64,000 nucleotides of DNA from Rhodocyclaceae bacterium (GTDB lineage Bacteria; Pseudomonadota; Gammaproteobacteria; Burkholderiales; Rhodocyclaceae): contig JADFDU010000022.1 of NCBI GenBank assembly GCA_018262775.1, forward strand, positions 62,001-126,000. The letters run 5' to 3'. The notes below the pieces were generated by a model, which worked only from the letters and a program-made list of their open reading frames with translations, was not told the DNA's origin and did no database searches. Each line of letters opens with the position of its first letter. The stretch's first letter is position 1. A program made the position numbers and the translations under genes. Shown piece by piece: positions 26,680 through 37,792 of the stretch.

Positions 26680-28446
26680 ATGAAGATCACCCAACGCACC
26701 TTTGACGCGGTCATCGTCGGCGCCGGCGGCGCCGGCCTGCGATCCGCTATCCAACTTTCCGAATCCGGACTCAAGACGGCCGTCATCACCAAGGTCTTCC
26801 CGACGCGCTCGCACACCGTTGCGGCGCAGGGCGGCGTCGCCGCCTCGCTGGGCAACTCCGAGGAGGACCACTGGCACTGGCACATGTACGACACCGTCAA
26901 GGGGTCGGACTGGCTGGGCGACCAGGACGCCATCGAGTTCATGTGCCGCAAGGCGAATGAAGTCGTTATCGAACTCGAGCACTACGGCATGCCCTTCGAC
27001 CGCACCGATGCCGGCAAGATCTACCAGCGCCCCTTCGGCGGACATATGTCCAATTTCGGTGAGAAGCCGGTGCGCCGCGCCTGTGCGGCGGCCGACCGCA
27101 CCGGCCATGCCATGCTGCACGCCCTCTACCAGCGCAACGTGCGCGCCAATACCCAGTTCTTCGTCGAGTGGATGGCGCTCGACCTGATTCGTGGTGCCGA
27201 AGGTGAGGTGCTCGGCGTCGTCGCCATGGAAATGGAGACCGGCGAGATCAGCATCTTCCAGGCCAAGGCCACCATCTTCGCCACGGGGGGCTCGGGTCGC
27301 ATGTTCTATTCCTCGACCAACGCCTTCATCAACACCGGCGACGGCCTCGGCATGACGGCCCGCGCCGGCCTGCCCATTCAGGACATGGAGTTTTTTCAGT
27401 TTCACCCGACTGGCGTTTATGGCGCCGGCGTGCTCATCACCGAAGGGGTGCGCGGGGAGGGCGGCATCCTGCGCAACAGTGCCGGGGAACGCTTCATGGA
27501 GCGTTACGCGCCCAACGCCAAGGACCTTGCCTCGCGTGACGTCGTCTCGCGCGCTATGGCCACCGAGATCAAGGAAGGCCGCGGTTGCGGGCCGAACCGG
27601 GACCACGTCCTGCTCGACCTGTCCCACCTCGACCCGAAAGTGATCATGCAGCGCCTGCCGGGCATCCGCGAGATATCCATCCAGTTCGCCGGCGTCGACC
27701 CCATACGAGAGCCGATTCCGGTGGTGCCCACCGCCCACTACCAGATGGGCGGCATCCCGACGCACTACAGCGGCCGGGTGGTTGCACCGCGGGACGGCGA
27801 TCCGGACGCCATCGTCCCCGGCTTCTATGCTGCGGGCGAGTGTGCCTGTGCCTCGGTGCATGGCGCCAATCGGCTCGGCACCAACTCGCTGCTCGACCTG
27901 CTGGTGTTCGGCAAGTCAGCCGGCGACAGCGTGATAGAGGACGTGGCCAGCCATCCGAAGTCACTGCCGGACCTGCCCGCGAACGCCGCCGACTATTCGC
28001 TGTCGCGCCTGGCCCGGCTTGACGGCCAGGTCGATGGCGAGAGCGTGCACGAGGTGCAGCTTGCGTTGCGTCGCACGATGCAGGACCACTGCGGTGTATT
28101 TCGCTTCCCCGACCTGCTTAAAGAGGGCGTTAGCGAGATCATGGCCGTGGCCGAACGCGTCGGCCGCAGTGGCATCAAGGACAAATCGAAGGTCTTCAAC
28201 ACGGCGCGCATCGAGGCGCTGGAGCTGGACAACCTGATCGAAGCGGCCAAAGCGACCATGATCGGCGCCGCCACCCGCCAGGAATCGCGCGGCGCCCAGG
28301 CACGTGCAGATTTCCCCGAACGCGATGACATCAACTGGCTCAAGCATACGTTGTGGTATCGCGAGGACAACCGCATCGATTCCCGGCCGGTGCATCTGAA
28401 GCCGCTGACGGTCGACACCATCGAACTGAAGAAGCGCACGTACTGA
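26680..28446 (+). CDS. sdhA: succinate dehydrogenase flavoprotein subunit
   Basis: The catalytic subunit of complex II, 588 residues, oxidising succinate with covalently bound FAD. It has [14 protein letters not shown] (FAD fold) at residue 10, [12 protein letters not shown] with the FAD-linked histidine near 46, HPTGVYGAG near 245, the active-site arginine segment [15 protein letters not shown] near 345, and [15 protein letters not shown] near 400. It is the third gene of sdhCDAB but separated from sdhD by a 268-bp structured element, whose right end has replaced the usual ribosome-site region: only GGA remains about 10 bases upstream. Confidence 0.97.
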   Translation: MKITQRTFDAVIVGAGGAGLRSAIQLSESGLKTAVITKVFPTRSHTVAAQGGVAASLGNSEEDHWHWHMYDTVKGSDWLGDQDAIEFMCRKANEVVIELEHYGMPFDRTDAGKIYQRPFGGHMSNFGEKPVRRACAAADRTGHAMLHALYQRNVRANTQFFVEWMALDLIRGAEGEVLGVVAMEMETGEISIFQAKATIFATGGSGRMFYSSTNAFINTGDGLGMTARAGLPIQDMEFFQFHPTGVYGAGVLITEGVRGEGGILRNSAGERFMERYAPNAKDLASRDVVSRAMATEIKEGRGCGPNRDHVLLDLSHLDPKVIMQRLPGIREISIQFAGVDPIREPIPVVPTAHYQMGGIPTHYSGRVVAPRDGDPDAIVPGFYAAGECACASVHGANRLGTNSLLDLLVFGKSAGDSVIEDVASHPKSLPDLPANAADYSLSRLARLDGQVDGESVHEVQLALRRTMQDHCGVFRFPDLLKEGVSEIMAVAERVGRSGIKDKSKVFNTARIEALELDNLIEAAKATMIGAATRQESRGAQARADFPERDDINWLKHTLWYREDNRIDSRPVHLKPLTVDTIELKKRTY

Positions 28447-28457
28447 GGATTCCGGAC

Positions 28458-29168
28458 ATGACCACGAGAACCATTCAATTCAAGATCTACCGCTACGATC
28501 CGGACAAGGACGCCAAGCCGTACATGCAGGACATCTCGGTCGAGGTGGACAGCGCCGACCGCAAGCTGCTTGACGCCATGGTGAAACTGAAAGCCAAGGA
28601 TGACTCCCTCTCCTTTCGCCGCTCCTGCCGCGAAGGCGTCTGCGGCTCCGATGCGCTCAACATCAACGGCAAGAACGGCCTCGCCTGCCTCACCGACCTG
28701 AAGAGTCTTTCCGGGACGGTGGTGCTACGCCCGCTGCCCGGCCTGCCCATCATCCGCGACCTGATCGTGGACATGACGCAGTTCTTCAAGCAATACCACT
28801 CGATCAAGCCGTATCTGATCAACAACGATCCGCCGCCGGAGACCGAGCGGCTGCAAACACCGGAGGAACGCGACGAGCTGAACGGCCTCTACGAGTGCAT
28901 CCTCTGCGCCTGCTGTTCGACTGCCTGCCCGTCGTTCTGGTGGAACCCGGACAAGTACGTCGGCCCGGCCGGTCTGCTGCAGGCCTACCGTTTCATTGCT
29001 GACACCCGGGATCAGGCGACCAGCGAGCGCCTCGACAACCTCGAGGACCCATATCGCCTGTTCCGCTGCCACAGCATCATGAACTGTGTCGACACATGTC
29101 CGAAGGGCCTCAATCCGATGCGGGCGATCGGCAAAATCAAGGACGCGATGGTGAGGCGCGCCGTCTAG
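28458..29168 (+). CDS. sdhB: succinate dehydrogenase iron-sulfur subunit
   Basis: A 236-residue electron-transfer subunit. The 2Fe-2S cysteines are in SCREGVCGSDALNINGKNGLAC (about residues 56-77), and the 4Fe-4S and 3Fe-4S clusters use CILCACCSTACPSFWW near 150 and CHSIMNCVDTCPKGLNP near 205. It starts 11 bp after the sdhA stop and is followed after four bases by sdhE. Confidence 0.97.
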   Translation: MTTRTIQFKIYRYDPDKDAKPYMQDISVEVDSADRKLLDAMVKLKAKDDSLSFRRSCREGVCGSDALNINGKNGLACLTDLKSLSGTVVLRPLPGLPIIRDLIVDMTQFFKQYHSIKPYLINNDPPPETERLQTPEERDELNGLYECILCACCSTACPSFWWNPDKYVGPAGLLQAYRFIADTRDQATSERLDNLEDPYRLFRCHSIMNCVDTCPKGLNPMRAIGKIKDAMVRRAV

Positions 29169-29172
29169 CGGC

Positions 29173-29418
29173 ATGGACGAGCACGCCGCGCGGCTGCACC
29201 GACTGCGCTGGCACTGCCGGCGTGCGCTGCTGGAGCTGGACCTGGTGTTCCAGCGCTACTGGCAGCGGGTCGGTGACGACGTGGATGCGGAGCAGGCGGC
29301 AGCGCTGGAACGGCTGCTGGAAATGGAAGACCACGACCTGTGGGAACTGGTGAGCGGGCGGTGCGAGACGACCGATCCGCAACTGAATGGCCTAGTCGAG
29401 CGTTTGCGCCAAGTGTGA
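29173..29418 (+). CDS. sdhE: FAD assembly factor SdhE
   Basis: An 81-residue SdhE/YgfY protein, needed to attach FAD covalently to SdhA. The fold region [23 protein letters not shown] matches the family, but the conserved RGxxE motif reads RALLE (glycine replaced by alanine, codon GCG). The rest ([17 protein letters not shown]) is typical. It lies four bases after sdhB and 38 bp before gltA, as expected. Confidence 0.9.
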   Translation: MDEHAARLHRLRWHCRRALLELDLVFQRYWQRVGDDVDAEQAAALERLLEMEDHDLWELVSGRCETTDPQLNGLVERLRQV

Positions 29419-29456
29419 CACGGGAGAGTTTCAACGTTTTTTTCGGGAATGCAGAC

Positions 29457-30749
29457 ATGAACAAACAACGCAATGCAACGCTGACCGTCGACGGCAAGTC
29501 CATCGACCTGCCCATCTACACCGGCAGCATCGGTCCGGAAGTGATCGACATCCGCCCGTTGTATGCCAAGACTGGTATGTTCACCTTCGACCCGGGCTTC
29601 GTCTCCACCGCCGCCTGCAAATCGGCCATCACCTATATCGACGGCGACGAAGGAATTCTGCTCTACCGCGGCTATCCGATCGAGCAATTGGCGCACACGT
29701 GCGACTTTCTCGAGGTGGCCTATCTGATCCTCAAGGGCGAACTGCCCAACCCCGCGCAAAAGGCCGAATTCGACAATATCATCAAGAACCACACCATGGT
29801 GCACGAGCAGCTCACCCGCTTTTACGCGGGTTTCCGCCGCGACGCACATCCGATGGCGGTGATGGTTGGCGTCGTCGGCGCATTGTCGGCCTTCTACCAC
29901 GACGCCATGGACATCAGTGACGAGTATCACCGCACCGTGTCGGCGCACCGCCTCATCGCCAAGATGCCCAACATCGTTGCCATGACGTACAAGTACAACG
30001 CTGGCCAGCCCTTCATGTATCCGTGTAACGGCTTGTCGTACACGGAGAACTTCATGCACATGATGTTCGGCACGCCGTGCGAGAAATACGAACCGAACCC
30101 GGTGCTGGTGCGTGCGCTCGACCGCATCCTCATCCTGCATGCCGACCATGAGCAGAACGCCTCCACCTCGACGGTGCGCCTGGCCGGGTCAAGCGGCGCC
30201 AATCCCTTTGCCTGCATTTCCTCGGGCATCGCCTGCCTGTGGGGCCCGGCGCATGGCGGCGCCAACGAGGCCTGCCTCAACATGCTCGAGGAAATCGGCG
30301 ATGTCTCCCGCGTCGGCGAGTACATCAGGCGCGCCAAGGACAAGGACGACCCCTTCAAGCTGATGGGCTTCGGCCACCGCGTGTACAAGAACTTCGATCC
30401 GCGCGCCAAGCTGATGCGCGAGACCTGCCACGAGGTGCTCAACGAACTCGGCCTGCAGGACGACCCGCTTTTCAAACTGGCCATTGCACTGGAGAAGATC
30501 GCCCTCGAGGACGACTACTTCATCCAGAAGAAACTTTATCCGAACGTCGATTTCTACTCGGGCATCGTGCAGCGCGCACTGGGCATTCCGGTCAAGCTGT
30601 TTACCGGCATTTTCGCCCTGGCGCGCACCGTCGGCTGGATCGCCCAGTGGAACGAGATGATCGGCGACCCCGAGCAGAAGATCGGCCGCCCGCGCCAGTT
30701 GTTTACCGGTGCCCCGCAACGCGACGTGATCCCCATGGACAAACGTTGA
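29457..30749 (+). CDS. gltA: citrate synthase
   Basis: A hexameric type II citrate synthase of 430 residues that condenses oxaloacetate with acetyl-CoA. It contains [18 protein letters not shown] near residue 62, the substrate histidine region [15 protein letters not shown] near 225, the catalytic histidine in [14 protein letters not shown] near 305, and the catalytic aspartate in PNVDFYSG near 362. The ATG 29457 lies well inside a longer open frame, and the N-terminus matches the family. It follows sdhE and precedes sucA. Confidence 0.96.
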   Translation: MNKQRNATLTVDGKSIDLPIYTGSIGPEVIDIRPLYAKTGMFTFDPGFVSTAACKSAITYIDGDEGILLYRGYPIEQLAHTCDFLEVAYLILKGELPNPAQKAEFDNIIKNHTMVHEQLTRFYAGFRRDAHPMAVMVGVVGALSAFYHDAMDISDEYHRTVSAHRLIAKMPNIVAMTYKYNAGQPFMYPCNGLSYTENFMHMMFGTPCEKYEPNPVLVRALDRILILHADHEQNASTSTVRLAGSSGANPFACISSGIACLWGPAHGGANEACLNMLEEIGDVSRVGEYIRRAKDKDDPFKLMGFGHRVYKNFDPRAKLMRETCHEVLNELGLQDDPLFKLAIALEKIALEDDYFIQKKLYPNVDFYSGIVQRALGIPVKLFTGIFALARTVGWIAQWNEMIGDPEQKIGRPRQLFTGAPQRDVIPMDKR

Positions 30750-30764
30750 GAATCAGCCAGGAAC

Positions 30765-30793
30765 GGGGGTGAGGGGCGGGGGTGAGGAGCGGG
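30765..30793 (+). other. possible G-quadruplex between gltA and sucA
   Basis: Four G runs (GGGGG, GGGG, GGGGG, GGG) with loops of 3, 1 and 8 bases lie on the coding strand, 16 bp after the gltA stop. Folding is a prediction from sequence only. Confidence 0.35.
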
Positions 30794-30865
30794 ATGCAGC
30801 TCTCGCCAGAGTTCCCGCCCACTTTTCTCTTCGTTCCTCTCTACCCCCCCTACAGAGGGTCCCCT

Positions 30866-33703
30866 ATGAGCGTGATGAAGCAGATGCAAGACAACTCCTA
30901 CCTCTTCGGCGCCAACGCGCCCTTCATCGAGGAGCTCTACGAGTCGTATCTTGTGAATCCGGCGTCCGTCACCGATGTTTGGCGCGATTATTTCGACCGC
31001 CTGCAGAACCTGCCCGGCACCGGCACCGGCAGCGGCCGCGACGTCCCCCACGCCCCGATCGTCGCCTCGTTCGCGCAGCGCGCCAAGCTCGGCACGTTGC
31101 GCGTCGCGCCGAGCGGTGCGGGCAGCGGCGCCGAGCAGAAGCAGGTCGCCGTCCTGCAGCTCATCAATGCCTACCGCTTCCTCGGCAACCGCTGGGCGCA
31201 GCTCGATCCGCTCAAGCGCATCGAACGGCCCGCCATCGCGGAACTGGACCCGGCCCACTACGGTTTTACCGAAGCCGACCTCGGCCACACCTTCGCCACC
31301 GGCAGCTTCGCCGGCGCGCCCGAGCAGGCAACGCTGCGCGAGATACTCGAGGCGCTGCGCCAGACCTACTGCGGCACCATCGGCGCCGAGTACATGTACC
31401 TCTCCGAGGTGGCGCAGAAGCGCTGGATCCAAAACAAGCTGGAACCCATCCGTTCCTTGCCCGGCTACAGTGATGAAGAGCGGAAGCGGTTCCTGCGGCT
31501 AATTACCCAGGCCGAGACACTGGAACGCTACCTGCACACGCGCTACGTCGGCCAGAAGCGCTTTTCGCTGGAGGGCAGCGAATCCCTCATCCTCGCCATG
31601 GACCAGCTCATCCGCACCGCCGGCATCGTCGGCGTGCAGGAGATGGTCATCGGCATGGCCCATCGCGGCCGCCTCAACGTGCTGGTGAATACCCTTGGCA
31701 AGCAGCCCGGCATGCTGTTCGAGGAGTTCGAAGGCAAGAAGGCCAGCCTACTGTCCGCCGGCGACGTGAAGTACCACATGGGCTATTCTTCCGATGTCGC
31801 CACCCCGGGCGGCCCGATGCACCTGACCCTGGCCTTCAACCCGTCCCACCTGGAAATCGTCAACCCCGTCGTCGCCGGCTCGGTGTATGCGCGCCAGGTG
31901 CGCCGCGGTCCGAACGGCAAGGCCGAGGCGCTGCCGGTGCTCATCCACGGCGACGCCGCGGTGGCCGGCCAGGGCGTCAACCAGGAGATGCTCAATTTCT
32001 CGCAGACGCGCGGCTTCGGCACCGGCGGCACGGTGCACCTGATCGTGAACAACCAGATCGGCTTCACCACCTCCGATCTGCGCGACTACCGCTCCTCGCT
32101 CTATTGCTCCGACCTCTTCAAGATGGTCGAGGCGCCGATCTTCCACGTGAACGGCGACGATCCGGAGGCGGTGGCGCTGGTGACGCAGATGGCCATGGAG
32201 TTCCGCCAGGAATTCCGCAAGGATGTCGTCGTGGACATCGTCTGCTTTCGCAAGCTCGGCCACAACGAGCAGGACGAACCCATGGTGACCCAGCCGCTCA
32301 TGTACAAGAAGATTGCCCAGCATCCTGGTACACGCAAGCTCTACGCTGACAGGCTGGAGGCGCAGGGTGTCATCGGCAAAGGCGATGCCGAGCAGAAGAT
32401 CAAGGACTACCGCGCTGCGCTCGACGAAGGCCGCCACCTCATCGACCCCGTCATCACCGATTACCACAGCAAGTACGCCATCGACTGGACGCCGCACATC
32501 AACGTGCCCTACACGGAGGCGTGCGACACCACCGTGCCGATGAAGGAGCTCAAGCGCATCGCGGCGCGGCTGACCGCCATCCCGGAGAACTTCACGCTGC
32601 AATCGCGCGTACAGAAGATCATCGACGATCGTCGGGCGATGGGAGCGGGCACGTTGCCGGTCGACTGGGGCATGGGCGAGAACCTCGCCTATGCGACGCT
32701 GCTCGCCGCCGGCTTCAACGTGCGCCTGTCCGGCGAAGACATCGCGCGCGGCACCTTCTTCCATCGCCACGCAGCGTTGCACGACCAGAACCGCGAGAAA
32801 TGGGACGAGGGCATCTACTGGCCGCTGGCCCACATCCAGGAGAAACAGGGCTGGTTCCATTGCTTCGACTCGGTGCTCTCCGAGGAGGCCGTGCTGGCCT
32901 TCGAGTACGGTTTCGCCACCGCCAGTCCCGACGAGCTCGTCGTGTGGGAGGCGCAGTTCGGCGATTTCGCCAACGGTGCGCAGGTGGTCATCGACCAGTT
33001 CCTGTCCTCGGGCGAGGCGAAATGGGGGCGCGGCTGCGGCCTGGTGATGCTGCTGCCGCACGGCTACGAGGGGCAGGGCCCCGAGCATTCCTCCGGGCGC
33101 CTGGAACGCTACATGCAGTTGTCGGCGGAATTCAACTGGGAAGTCTGCATGCCGTCGAGCGCCGGCCAGATGTACCACCTGCTGCGCCGGCAGATGCTGC
33201 GCAAGCAGCGCAAGCCGCTCATCGTGTTCACCCCCAAGTCCCTGCTGCGCCACAAGGACGCCACGACGACGCTCGAGGACATCGCCAAGGATACCTTCAA
33301 CACCGTCATCGGCGAGATCGATGCGCTTGAGCCGAAGAAGGTGACGCGCGTCGTCGCCTGCGCCGGCAAGGTCTATTTCGACCTGCTGGCGGCGCGCCGC
33401 GAGCGCAAGATCGGCAACGTCGCGCTGCTGCGCGTCGAGCAGTTGTATCCGTTCGATGACCGGCGTTTCGCCGACGAACTCAAGCGCTATCCCAATGCCC
33501 GGGAGCTCGTGTGGTGCCAGGAAGAGCCGCTCAACCAGGGCGCCTGGTACGCCAAGGCGCATCGCCTGGACGGCGTCCTGCGCAAGGGTCAGGAACTGCT
33601 GGTGGTATCGCGCCCGGCTTCGGCTTCGCCGGCTGTGGGTTATGCCGCCAAGCACATGGAACAGCAGAAGGCCCTCATCGACGAGGCCCTCAGCACGAAA
33701 TAG
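30866..33703 (+). CDS. sucA: 2-oxoglutarate dehydrogenase E1 component
   Basis: The thiamine-diphosphate enzyme that decarboxylates 2-oxoglutarate, 945 residues. It has DNSYLFGANAPFIEELYESY (E2-binding N-terminus) at residue 8, MAHRGRLNVL near 265, GDAAVAGQG near 370, the TDP/Mg motif GDDPEAV near 430, and PHGYEGQGPEHSS near 730. The ATG 30866 follows AGAGGG; an earlier in-frame ATG gives a non-conserved extension. It leads the sucA-sucB-lpd group. Confidence 0.96.
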   Translation: MSVMKQMQDNSYLFGANAPFIEELYESYLVNPASVTDVWRDYFDRLQNLPGTGTGSGRDVPHAPIVASFAQRAKLGTLRVAPSGAGSGAEQKQVAVLQLINAYRFLGNRWAQLDPLKRIERPAIAELDPAHYGFTEADLGHTFATGSFAGAPEQATLREILEALRQTYCGTIGAEYMYLSEVAQKRWIQNKLEPIRSLPGYSDEERKRFLRLITQAETLERYLHTRYVGQKRFSLEGSESLILAMDQLIRTAGIVGVQEMVIGMAHRGRLNVLVNTLGKQPGMLFEEFEGKKASLLSAGDVKYHMGYSSDVATPGGPMHLTLAFNPSHLEIVNPVVAGSVYARQVRRGPNGKAEALPVLIHGDAAVAGQGVNQEMLNFSQTRGFGTGGTVHLIVNNQIGFTTSDLRDYRSSLYCSDLFKMVEAPIFHVNGDDPEAVALVTQMAMEFRQEFRKDVVVDIVCFRKLGHNEQDEPMVTQPLMYKKIAQHPGTRKLYADRLEAQGVIGKGDAEQKIKDYRAALDEGRHLIDPVITDYHSKYAIDWTPHINVPYTEACDTTVPMKELKRIAARLTAIPENFTLQSRVQKIIDDRRAMGAGTLPVDWGMGENLAYATLLAAGFNVRLSGEDIARGTFFHRHAALHDQNREKWDEGIYWPLAHIQEKQGWFHCFDSVLSEEAVLAFEYGFATASPDELVVWEAQFGDFANGAQVVIDQFLSSGEAKWGRGCGLVMLLPHGYEGQGPEHSSGRLERYMQLSAEFNWEVCMPSSAGQMYHLLRRQMLRKQRKPLIVFTPKSLLRHKDATTTLEDIAKDTFNTVIGEIDALEPKKVTRVVACAGKVYFDLLAARRERKIGNVALLRVEQLYPFDDRRFADELKRYPNARELVWCQEEPLNQGAWYAKAHRLDGVLRKGQELLVVSRPASASPAVGYAAKHMEQQKALIDEALSTK

Positions 33704-33747
33704 TGGCACGCAAAGGCACACATAGACACGCATAAGCGGAGAGAAAA

Positions 33748-35004
33748 ATGCTGATTGACGTCAAAGTCCCCCAACTGTCCGAATCCGTCGCCGAAGCGAC
33801 GCTGGTCACCTGGCACAAGCAGGAAGGCCAGGCCGTCGCCCGCGACGAGAATCTCATCGACATCGAAACCGACAAGGTGGTGCTCGAACTGCCAGCCTCC
33901 GACGACGGCGTACTGGTGAAAATTCTCAAGGGCAACGGCGAAACCGTCGTTGCCGGTGAAGTCATCGCCCAGATCGACACCGAAGCGAAGGCTGCGGCGG
34001 GTGCTCCGGCAGTTGCCGCGCCAGCGGAGGCGGCTCCTGCGAAGGCGGAGGCCGCCCCCGCCGCCGCTGCCCCGGCCGGGCCGGCCGCGCGCAAGCTGCT
34101 GGCCGAAAAAGGCCTCGACGCCGCTACCGTCGAAGGCTCCGGCCGTGGCGGCCGTATTACCAAATCGGATGTACTCGAAGCCGGTCAGCGCCCTGCCGCA
34201 CCTCCTTCCTTTGGCAAAGGGGTGGCGGCGGGAACAGCCACGCTGGCGCGCCCCGCCCTGGCACAGCCCACGGCGCCGGTGAACGTCGACGCCATCGTCG
34301 GCGAGCGCACCGAGCAGCGCGTGCCCATGAGCCGCCTGCGCGCCCGCGTCGCCGAGCGCCTCGTGCAGTCGCAATCGACCGCCGCCATCCTCACCACCTT
34401 CAACGAGGTGAACATGGCGCCGGTGATGGAACTGCGCAACAGGTACAAGGACAAGTTCGAAAAAGAGCACGGCGCCAAGCTCGGCTTCATGTCCTTCTTC
34501 GTCAAGGCAGCCGTCGCCGCGCTGAAAAAATATCCGATCATCAACGCCTCCATCGATGGCAACGACATCGTCTACCACGGCTATTTCGATGTCGGCATCG
34601 CCGTCGGCAGTCCGCGCGGCCTGGTGGTGCCGATCCTGCGCGATGCCGATCAACTCTCGCTCGCCGAAATCGAGAAAAAAATCGCCGAATTCGGCGCCAA
34701 GGCCAAGGATGGCAAGCTCTCCATCGAGGAGCTCACCGGCGGCACCTTCTCCATTTCCAACGGCGGCGTCTTTGGTTCGATGCTGTCGACGCCCATCATC
34801 AACCCGCCGCAGTCGGCCATCCTCGGCATCCACGCCACCAAGGAACGCGCCGTGGTGGAGAACGGCCAGATCGTCATCCGCCCGATGAACTACCTGGCGC
34901 TGTCCTACGACCACCGCATCATTGACGGCCGTGAGGCAGTGCTCGGCCTCGTCGCCATGAAGGACGCGCTGGAAGATCCGGCGCGCCTGCTGCTGGAGAT
35001 TTGA
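33748..35004 (+). CDS. sucB: 2-oxoglutarate dehydrogenase E2 (dihydrolipoyl succinyltransferase)
   Basis: A 418-residue acyltransferase. It has an N-terminal lipoyl domain with the lipoyl lysine in ETDKVVLE (about residue 43), an Ala/Pro-rich linker (about 85-115), a peripheral-subunit-binding domain with [11 protein letters not shown]...[11 protein letters not shown] (about 115-150), and a catalytic domain ending with [13 protein letters not shown] (active-site histidine about 388). It starts 44 bp after sucA. Confidence 0.96.
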   Translation: MLIDVKVPQLSESVAEATLVTWHKQEGQAVARDENLIDIETDKVVLELPASDDGVLVKILKGNGETVVAGEVIAQIDTEAKAAAGAPAVAAPAEAAPAKAEAAPAAAAPAGPAARKLLAEKGLDAATVEGSGRGGRITKSDVLEAGQRPAAPPSFGKGVAAGTATLARPALAQPTAPVNVDAIVGERTEQRVPMSRLRARVAERLVQSQSTAAILTTFNEVNMAPVMELRNRYKDKFEKEHGAKLGFMSFFVKAAVAALKKYPIINASIDGNDIVYHGYFDVGIAVGSPRGLVVPILRDADQLSLAEIEKKIAEFGAKAKDGKLSIEELTGGTFSISNGGVFGSMLSTPIINPPQSAILGIHATKERAVVENGQIVIRPMNYLALSYDHRIIDGREAVLGLVAMKDALEDPARLLLEI

Positions 35005-35012
35005 GAGGCGCT

Positions 35013-35124
35013 TTCGACACAGAGGGCACAGAGACACGGAGAACACAGAGGTAATGCTTGTGTGTCTTCTCTGTGCCCTCTGTGCCCTCTGTGCCTCTCT
35101 GTCTCTGTGTACTCTGTGTTAGAA
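35013..35124. repeat. CACAGAG-type inverted repeat, copy A
   Basis: One arm holds several CACAGAG-like heptamers and the other several CTCTGTG heptamers, forming a long imperfect hairpin. The right end (GTTAGAAGAGGTT) supplies the likely lpd ribosome site. Related copies are at 56004-56096 and 58752-58844. Confidence 0.8.
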
Positions 35125-35137
35125 GAGGTTAACGATC

Positions 35138-36574
35138 ATGTCCAAGCAATTTGATGTCTTAGTCATCGGCGCCGGTCCCGGCGGCTATATCGCTGCCATT
35201 CGCGCCGCGCAGCTCGGTTTTTCCACCGCCTGCATCGAGTCCGAGGCCTACAACGACCCGAAGGGCGAGGTGCGCCTCGGCGGCACCTGTCTCAACGTCG
35301 GCTGCATTCCCTCCAAGGCTCTGCTGCAGTCCTCCGAGCATTACGACAACGCCCGCCACGGCTTCGTCATGCACGGCATCACCGCCGACGACGTCAGGAT
35401 CGACGTCAAGACGATGGTCAAGCGCAAGGACAACATCGTCACGCAGCTCACCAGCGGCATCAAGGGCCTCTTCAAGAAGAACAAGGTGACGCTGCTGCCC
35501 GGCCACGGCAAATTCGTTGGCGGTGGCGAGGACGGCTGGGAAGTCGACGTCGCCGGCGAGGTCGTCACGGCCAAGCATGTCATCGTCGCCACCGGCTCGC
35601 ATCCGCGCCACCTCGACGGCGTGCCGGTCGACAACAAGCTGGTGTGTGACAACGCCGGTGCGCTGGCCTTCGACGCCGTGCCCAAGCGCCTTGGTGTCAT
35701 TGGCGCCGGCGTCATCGGCCTCGAACTGGGCAGCGTCTGGAAGCGCCTCGGCGCCCATGTCACCATTCTCGAAGCCCTGCCGGACTTTCTCGCCGCGGCC
35801 GATGCCGCCGTCGCCAAGGAGGCCTGGAAGGTGTTCACGCAGAAGCAGGGCCTCGACATCCGGCTCGGCGCCAACATCACCGCCGTGAAAGTCGGCAAGA
35901 AAAGCCAAGGTATGCAAATTCGCGTGGAATACGAGGCAGGCGACGAAAGCCATGTGCTGGAATGCGACAAGCTCATTGTGTCCGTTGGCCGCGTGCCGAA
36001 TACCGAAGGGCTCGGCTGTGAAACCGTCGGCCTCAAGCTGGACGAGCGCGGCCGCGTCGCCGTCGACGAGCATTGCCGCAGCAACCTGCCCAATGTCTGG
36101 GCGGTGGGCGACGTCGTGCGTGGCCCCATGCTGGCGCACAAGGGCATGGAGGAGGGCGTCATGGTTGCCGAACTCATCGCCGGCCAGGCCGGCCACTGCA
36201 ACTACGATGCCGTGCCGTGGGTCATCTACACCCACCCCGAAATCGCCTGGGTCGGCAAGACCGAGCAGCAGTTAAAAAGCGCCGGCATCGCCTACCGTGC
36301 CGGCCAGATCCCCTTCGCCGCCAATGGCCGCGCGCTCGGGCAGGGCGACACCACCGGCTTCGTCAAGATGCTGGCCGACGCGAATACCGACCGCATCCTT
36401 GGCGTGCACATCATCGGCACGAATGCCTCCGAACTCATTTCCGAGGCCGTCGTGGCGATGGAATTCCAGGCCAGTTCCGAGGATATCGCCCGCATCGTGC
36501 ACGCCCATCCGACGCTCTCCGAAGTCATGCACGAGACGGCCCTCGCCGTCGACAAGCGCCCACTGCACTTCTGA
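35138..36574 (+). CDS. lpd: dihydrolipoyl dehydrogenase (E3)
   Basis: A 478-residue flavoenzyme that reoxidises dihydrolipoamide for the 2-oxoglutarate dehydrogenase complex. It has [18 protein letters not shown] (FAD) at residue 7, the redox disulfide [13 protein letters not shown] near 47, [20 protein letters not shown] (NAD) near 187, VWAVGDV near 318, and the C-terminal HAHPTLSE with the catalytic histidine. It is the last gene of sucA-sucB-lpd. Confidence 0.96.
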   Translation: MSKQFDVLVIGAGPGGYIAAIRAAQLGFSTACIESEAYNDPKGEVRLGGTCLNVGCIPSKALLQSSEHYDNARHGFVMHGITADDVRIDVKTMVKRKDNIVTQLTSGIKGLFKKNKVTLLPGHGKFVGGGEDGWEVDVAGEVVTAKHVIVATGSHPRHLDGVPVDNKLVCDNAGALAFDAVPKRLGVIGAGVIGLELGSVWKRLGAHVTILEALPDFLAAADAAVAKEAWKVFTQKQGLDIRLGANITAVKVGKKSQGMQIRVEYEAGDESHVLECDKLIVSVGRVPNTEGLGCETVGLKLDERGRVAVDEHCRSNLPNVWAVGDVVRGPMLAHKGMEEGVMVAELIAGQAGHCNYDAVPWVIYTHPEIAWVGKTEQQLKSAGIAYRAGQIPFAANGRALGQGDTTGFVKMLADANTDRILGVHIIGTNASELISEAVVAMEFQASSEDIARIVHAHPTLSEVMHETALAVDKRPLHF

Positions 36575-36582
36575 TGGATTTC

Positions 36583-36626
36583 CCTCTCCCCGCACTGCGG
36601 GGAGAGGGTTAGGGTGAGGGGCCGCT
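36583..36626. repeat. palindrome between lpd and zapE
   Basis: CCCTCTCCCCGCACTGCGGG, then GAGAGGGTTAGGGTGAGGGG. The stem CCCTCTCCCCGCA/TGCGGGGAGAGGG can act as a transcript-end or stabilising hairpin. Confidence 0.65.
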
Positions 36627-36643
36627 GGTAAAATCACGCCACC

Positions 36644-37756
36644 ATGACTTACCCCGCATCACGCTCCCAAAAGCAAGGCATGCTGCGCGCCCTGGATGCC
36701 CAGTTCCAGTCGCGCCAGATCATTCCCGACGCCGCCCAGCAGGCCGCCGCCGAGCGCCTGCAACGCCTCTACGACGACCTCGTCGCCTTCAAGCACCAGC
36801 GCCGCAGCACGTTGCGCAAGCTCGTCGTCCATCCGCCGCTGCCGCGCGGCACCTATCTGTGGGGCGGGGTGGGGCGCGGCAAGAGCCTGCTGATGGATTG
36901 TTTCTTCGACACCGTGCCCTACCAGCGCAAACGACGCGTGCATTTCCACGCCTTCATGCGCGAGGTGCACGAACGCCTGCGCGCACTCAAGGCCGAGGAC
37001 GACCCGCTGCTCAAGGCCGCCGATGCCATCGCCCGGCAGACGCGCCTGATGTGCTTCGATGAATTCCACGTCTCCGACATCGCTGACGCCATGATCCTCG
37101 GCCGCCTGATGGAAGCGCTGTTCGAGCGCGGCGTGGTGTTCTGCCTGACGTCCAACTATCCGCCCGACGGCCTCTATCCCAATGGGCTGCAGCGGCAGAA
37201 CTTCCTGCCCACCATCCAGTTATTGAAGGATAGCCTTGACGTGCTGGAGGTCGACGGTGGCATCGACTACCGCCTGCGCGCATTGGAGAAGGTTGAGGTC
37301 TACCATGTCCCGGCGGACGCCGAAGGCGAAGCCAGGATGGAAGCCGCCTTCCGCGAAATCTCCGGCGGCGAGGGCCACTCGCGTCCGGTGAACATCCTCG
37401 AACGCGAGCTGCCGGTGAAGCGCCGCGCCATCGGCGTCATCTGGTTCGACTTCGCCACGCTGTGCATGGGGCCGCGCTCGCAGAACGACTATCTGGAGAT
37501 CGCCCGCCGCTACCACACCGTGTTCCTCTCCGGTGTGCCGCGCATGGGCCGCGAGCAGGCCTCCGAGGCACGCCGCTTCACCTGGCTGGTCGATGTCTTC
37601 TACGACCACAAGGTCAAGCTCGTCATGACTGCCGAGTGCGAAGCCGGCGCACTTTACCGCGAAGGTGTCCAGGCCGGCGAGTTCCACCGCACCGCCAGCC
37701 GCCTCGCCGAGATGCGCACGCGCGACTACCTCGGCGCCCGGCACCGGGCGGAATAG
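36644..37756 (+). CDS. zapE: AFG1-family ATPase ZapE
   Basis: A 370-residue AAA-like ATPase related to yeast Afg1 and E. coli ZapE, which acts at the division ring under low oxygen and in protein quality control. It has Walker A GGVGRGKSLLMD near residue 73, Walker B LMCFDEFHVSDIADAMIL near 136, the sensor LTSNYPPDGLYPNGLQR near 170, and FDFATLC near 268. ZapE is often found beside lpd/sucAB in Betaproteobacteria. It is 69 bp after lpd and may be co-transcribed. Confidence 0.92.
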   Translation: MTYPASRSQKQGMLRALDAQFQSRQIIPDAAQQAAAERLQRLYDDLVAFKHQRRSTLRKLVVHPPLPRGTYLWGGVGRGKSLLMDCFFDTVPYQRKRRVHFHAFMREVHERLRALKAEDDPLLKAADAIARQTRLMCFDEFHVSDIADAMILGRLMEALFERGVVFCLTSNYPPDGLYPNGLQRQNFLPTIQLLKDSLDVLEVDGGIDYRLRALEKVEVYHVPADAEGEARMEAAFREISGGEGHSRPVNILERELPVKRRAIGVIWFDFATLCMGPRSQNDYLEIARRYHTVFLSGVPRMGREQASEARRFTWLVDVFYDHKVKLVMTAECEAGALYREGVQAGEFHRTASRLAEMRTRDYLGARHRAE

Positions 37757-37792
37757 GGCAGGCAGCCTGCCGCCACACGACGAAAGGCCCAT

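Noticed and set aside
35013-35124. CACAGAG repeats as a CRISPR array
   Set aside because: Units are 7-8 bases with inverted arms and no unique spacers of 25-40 bp; no cas gene nearby.
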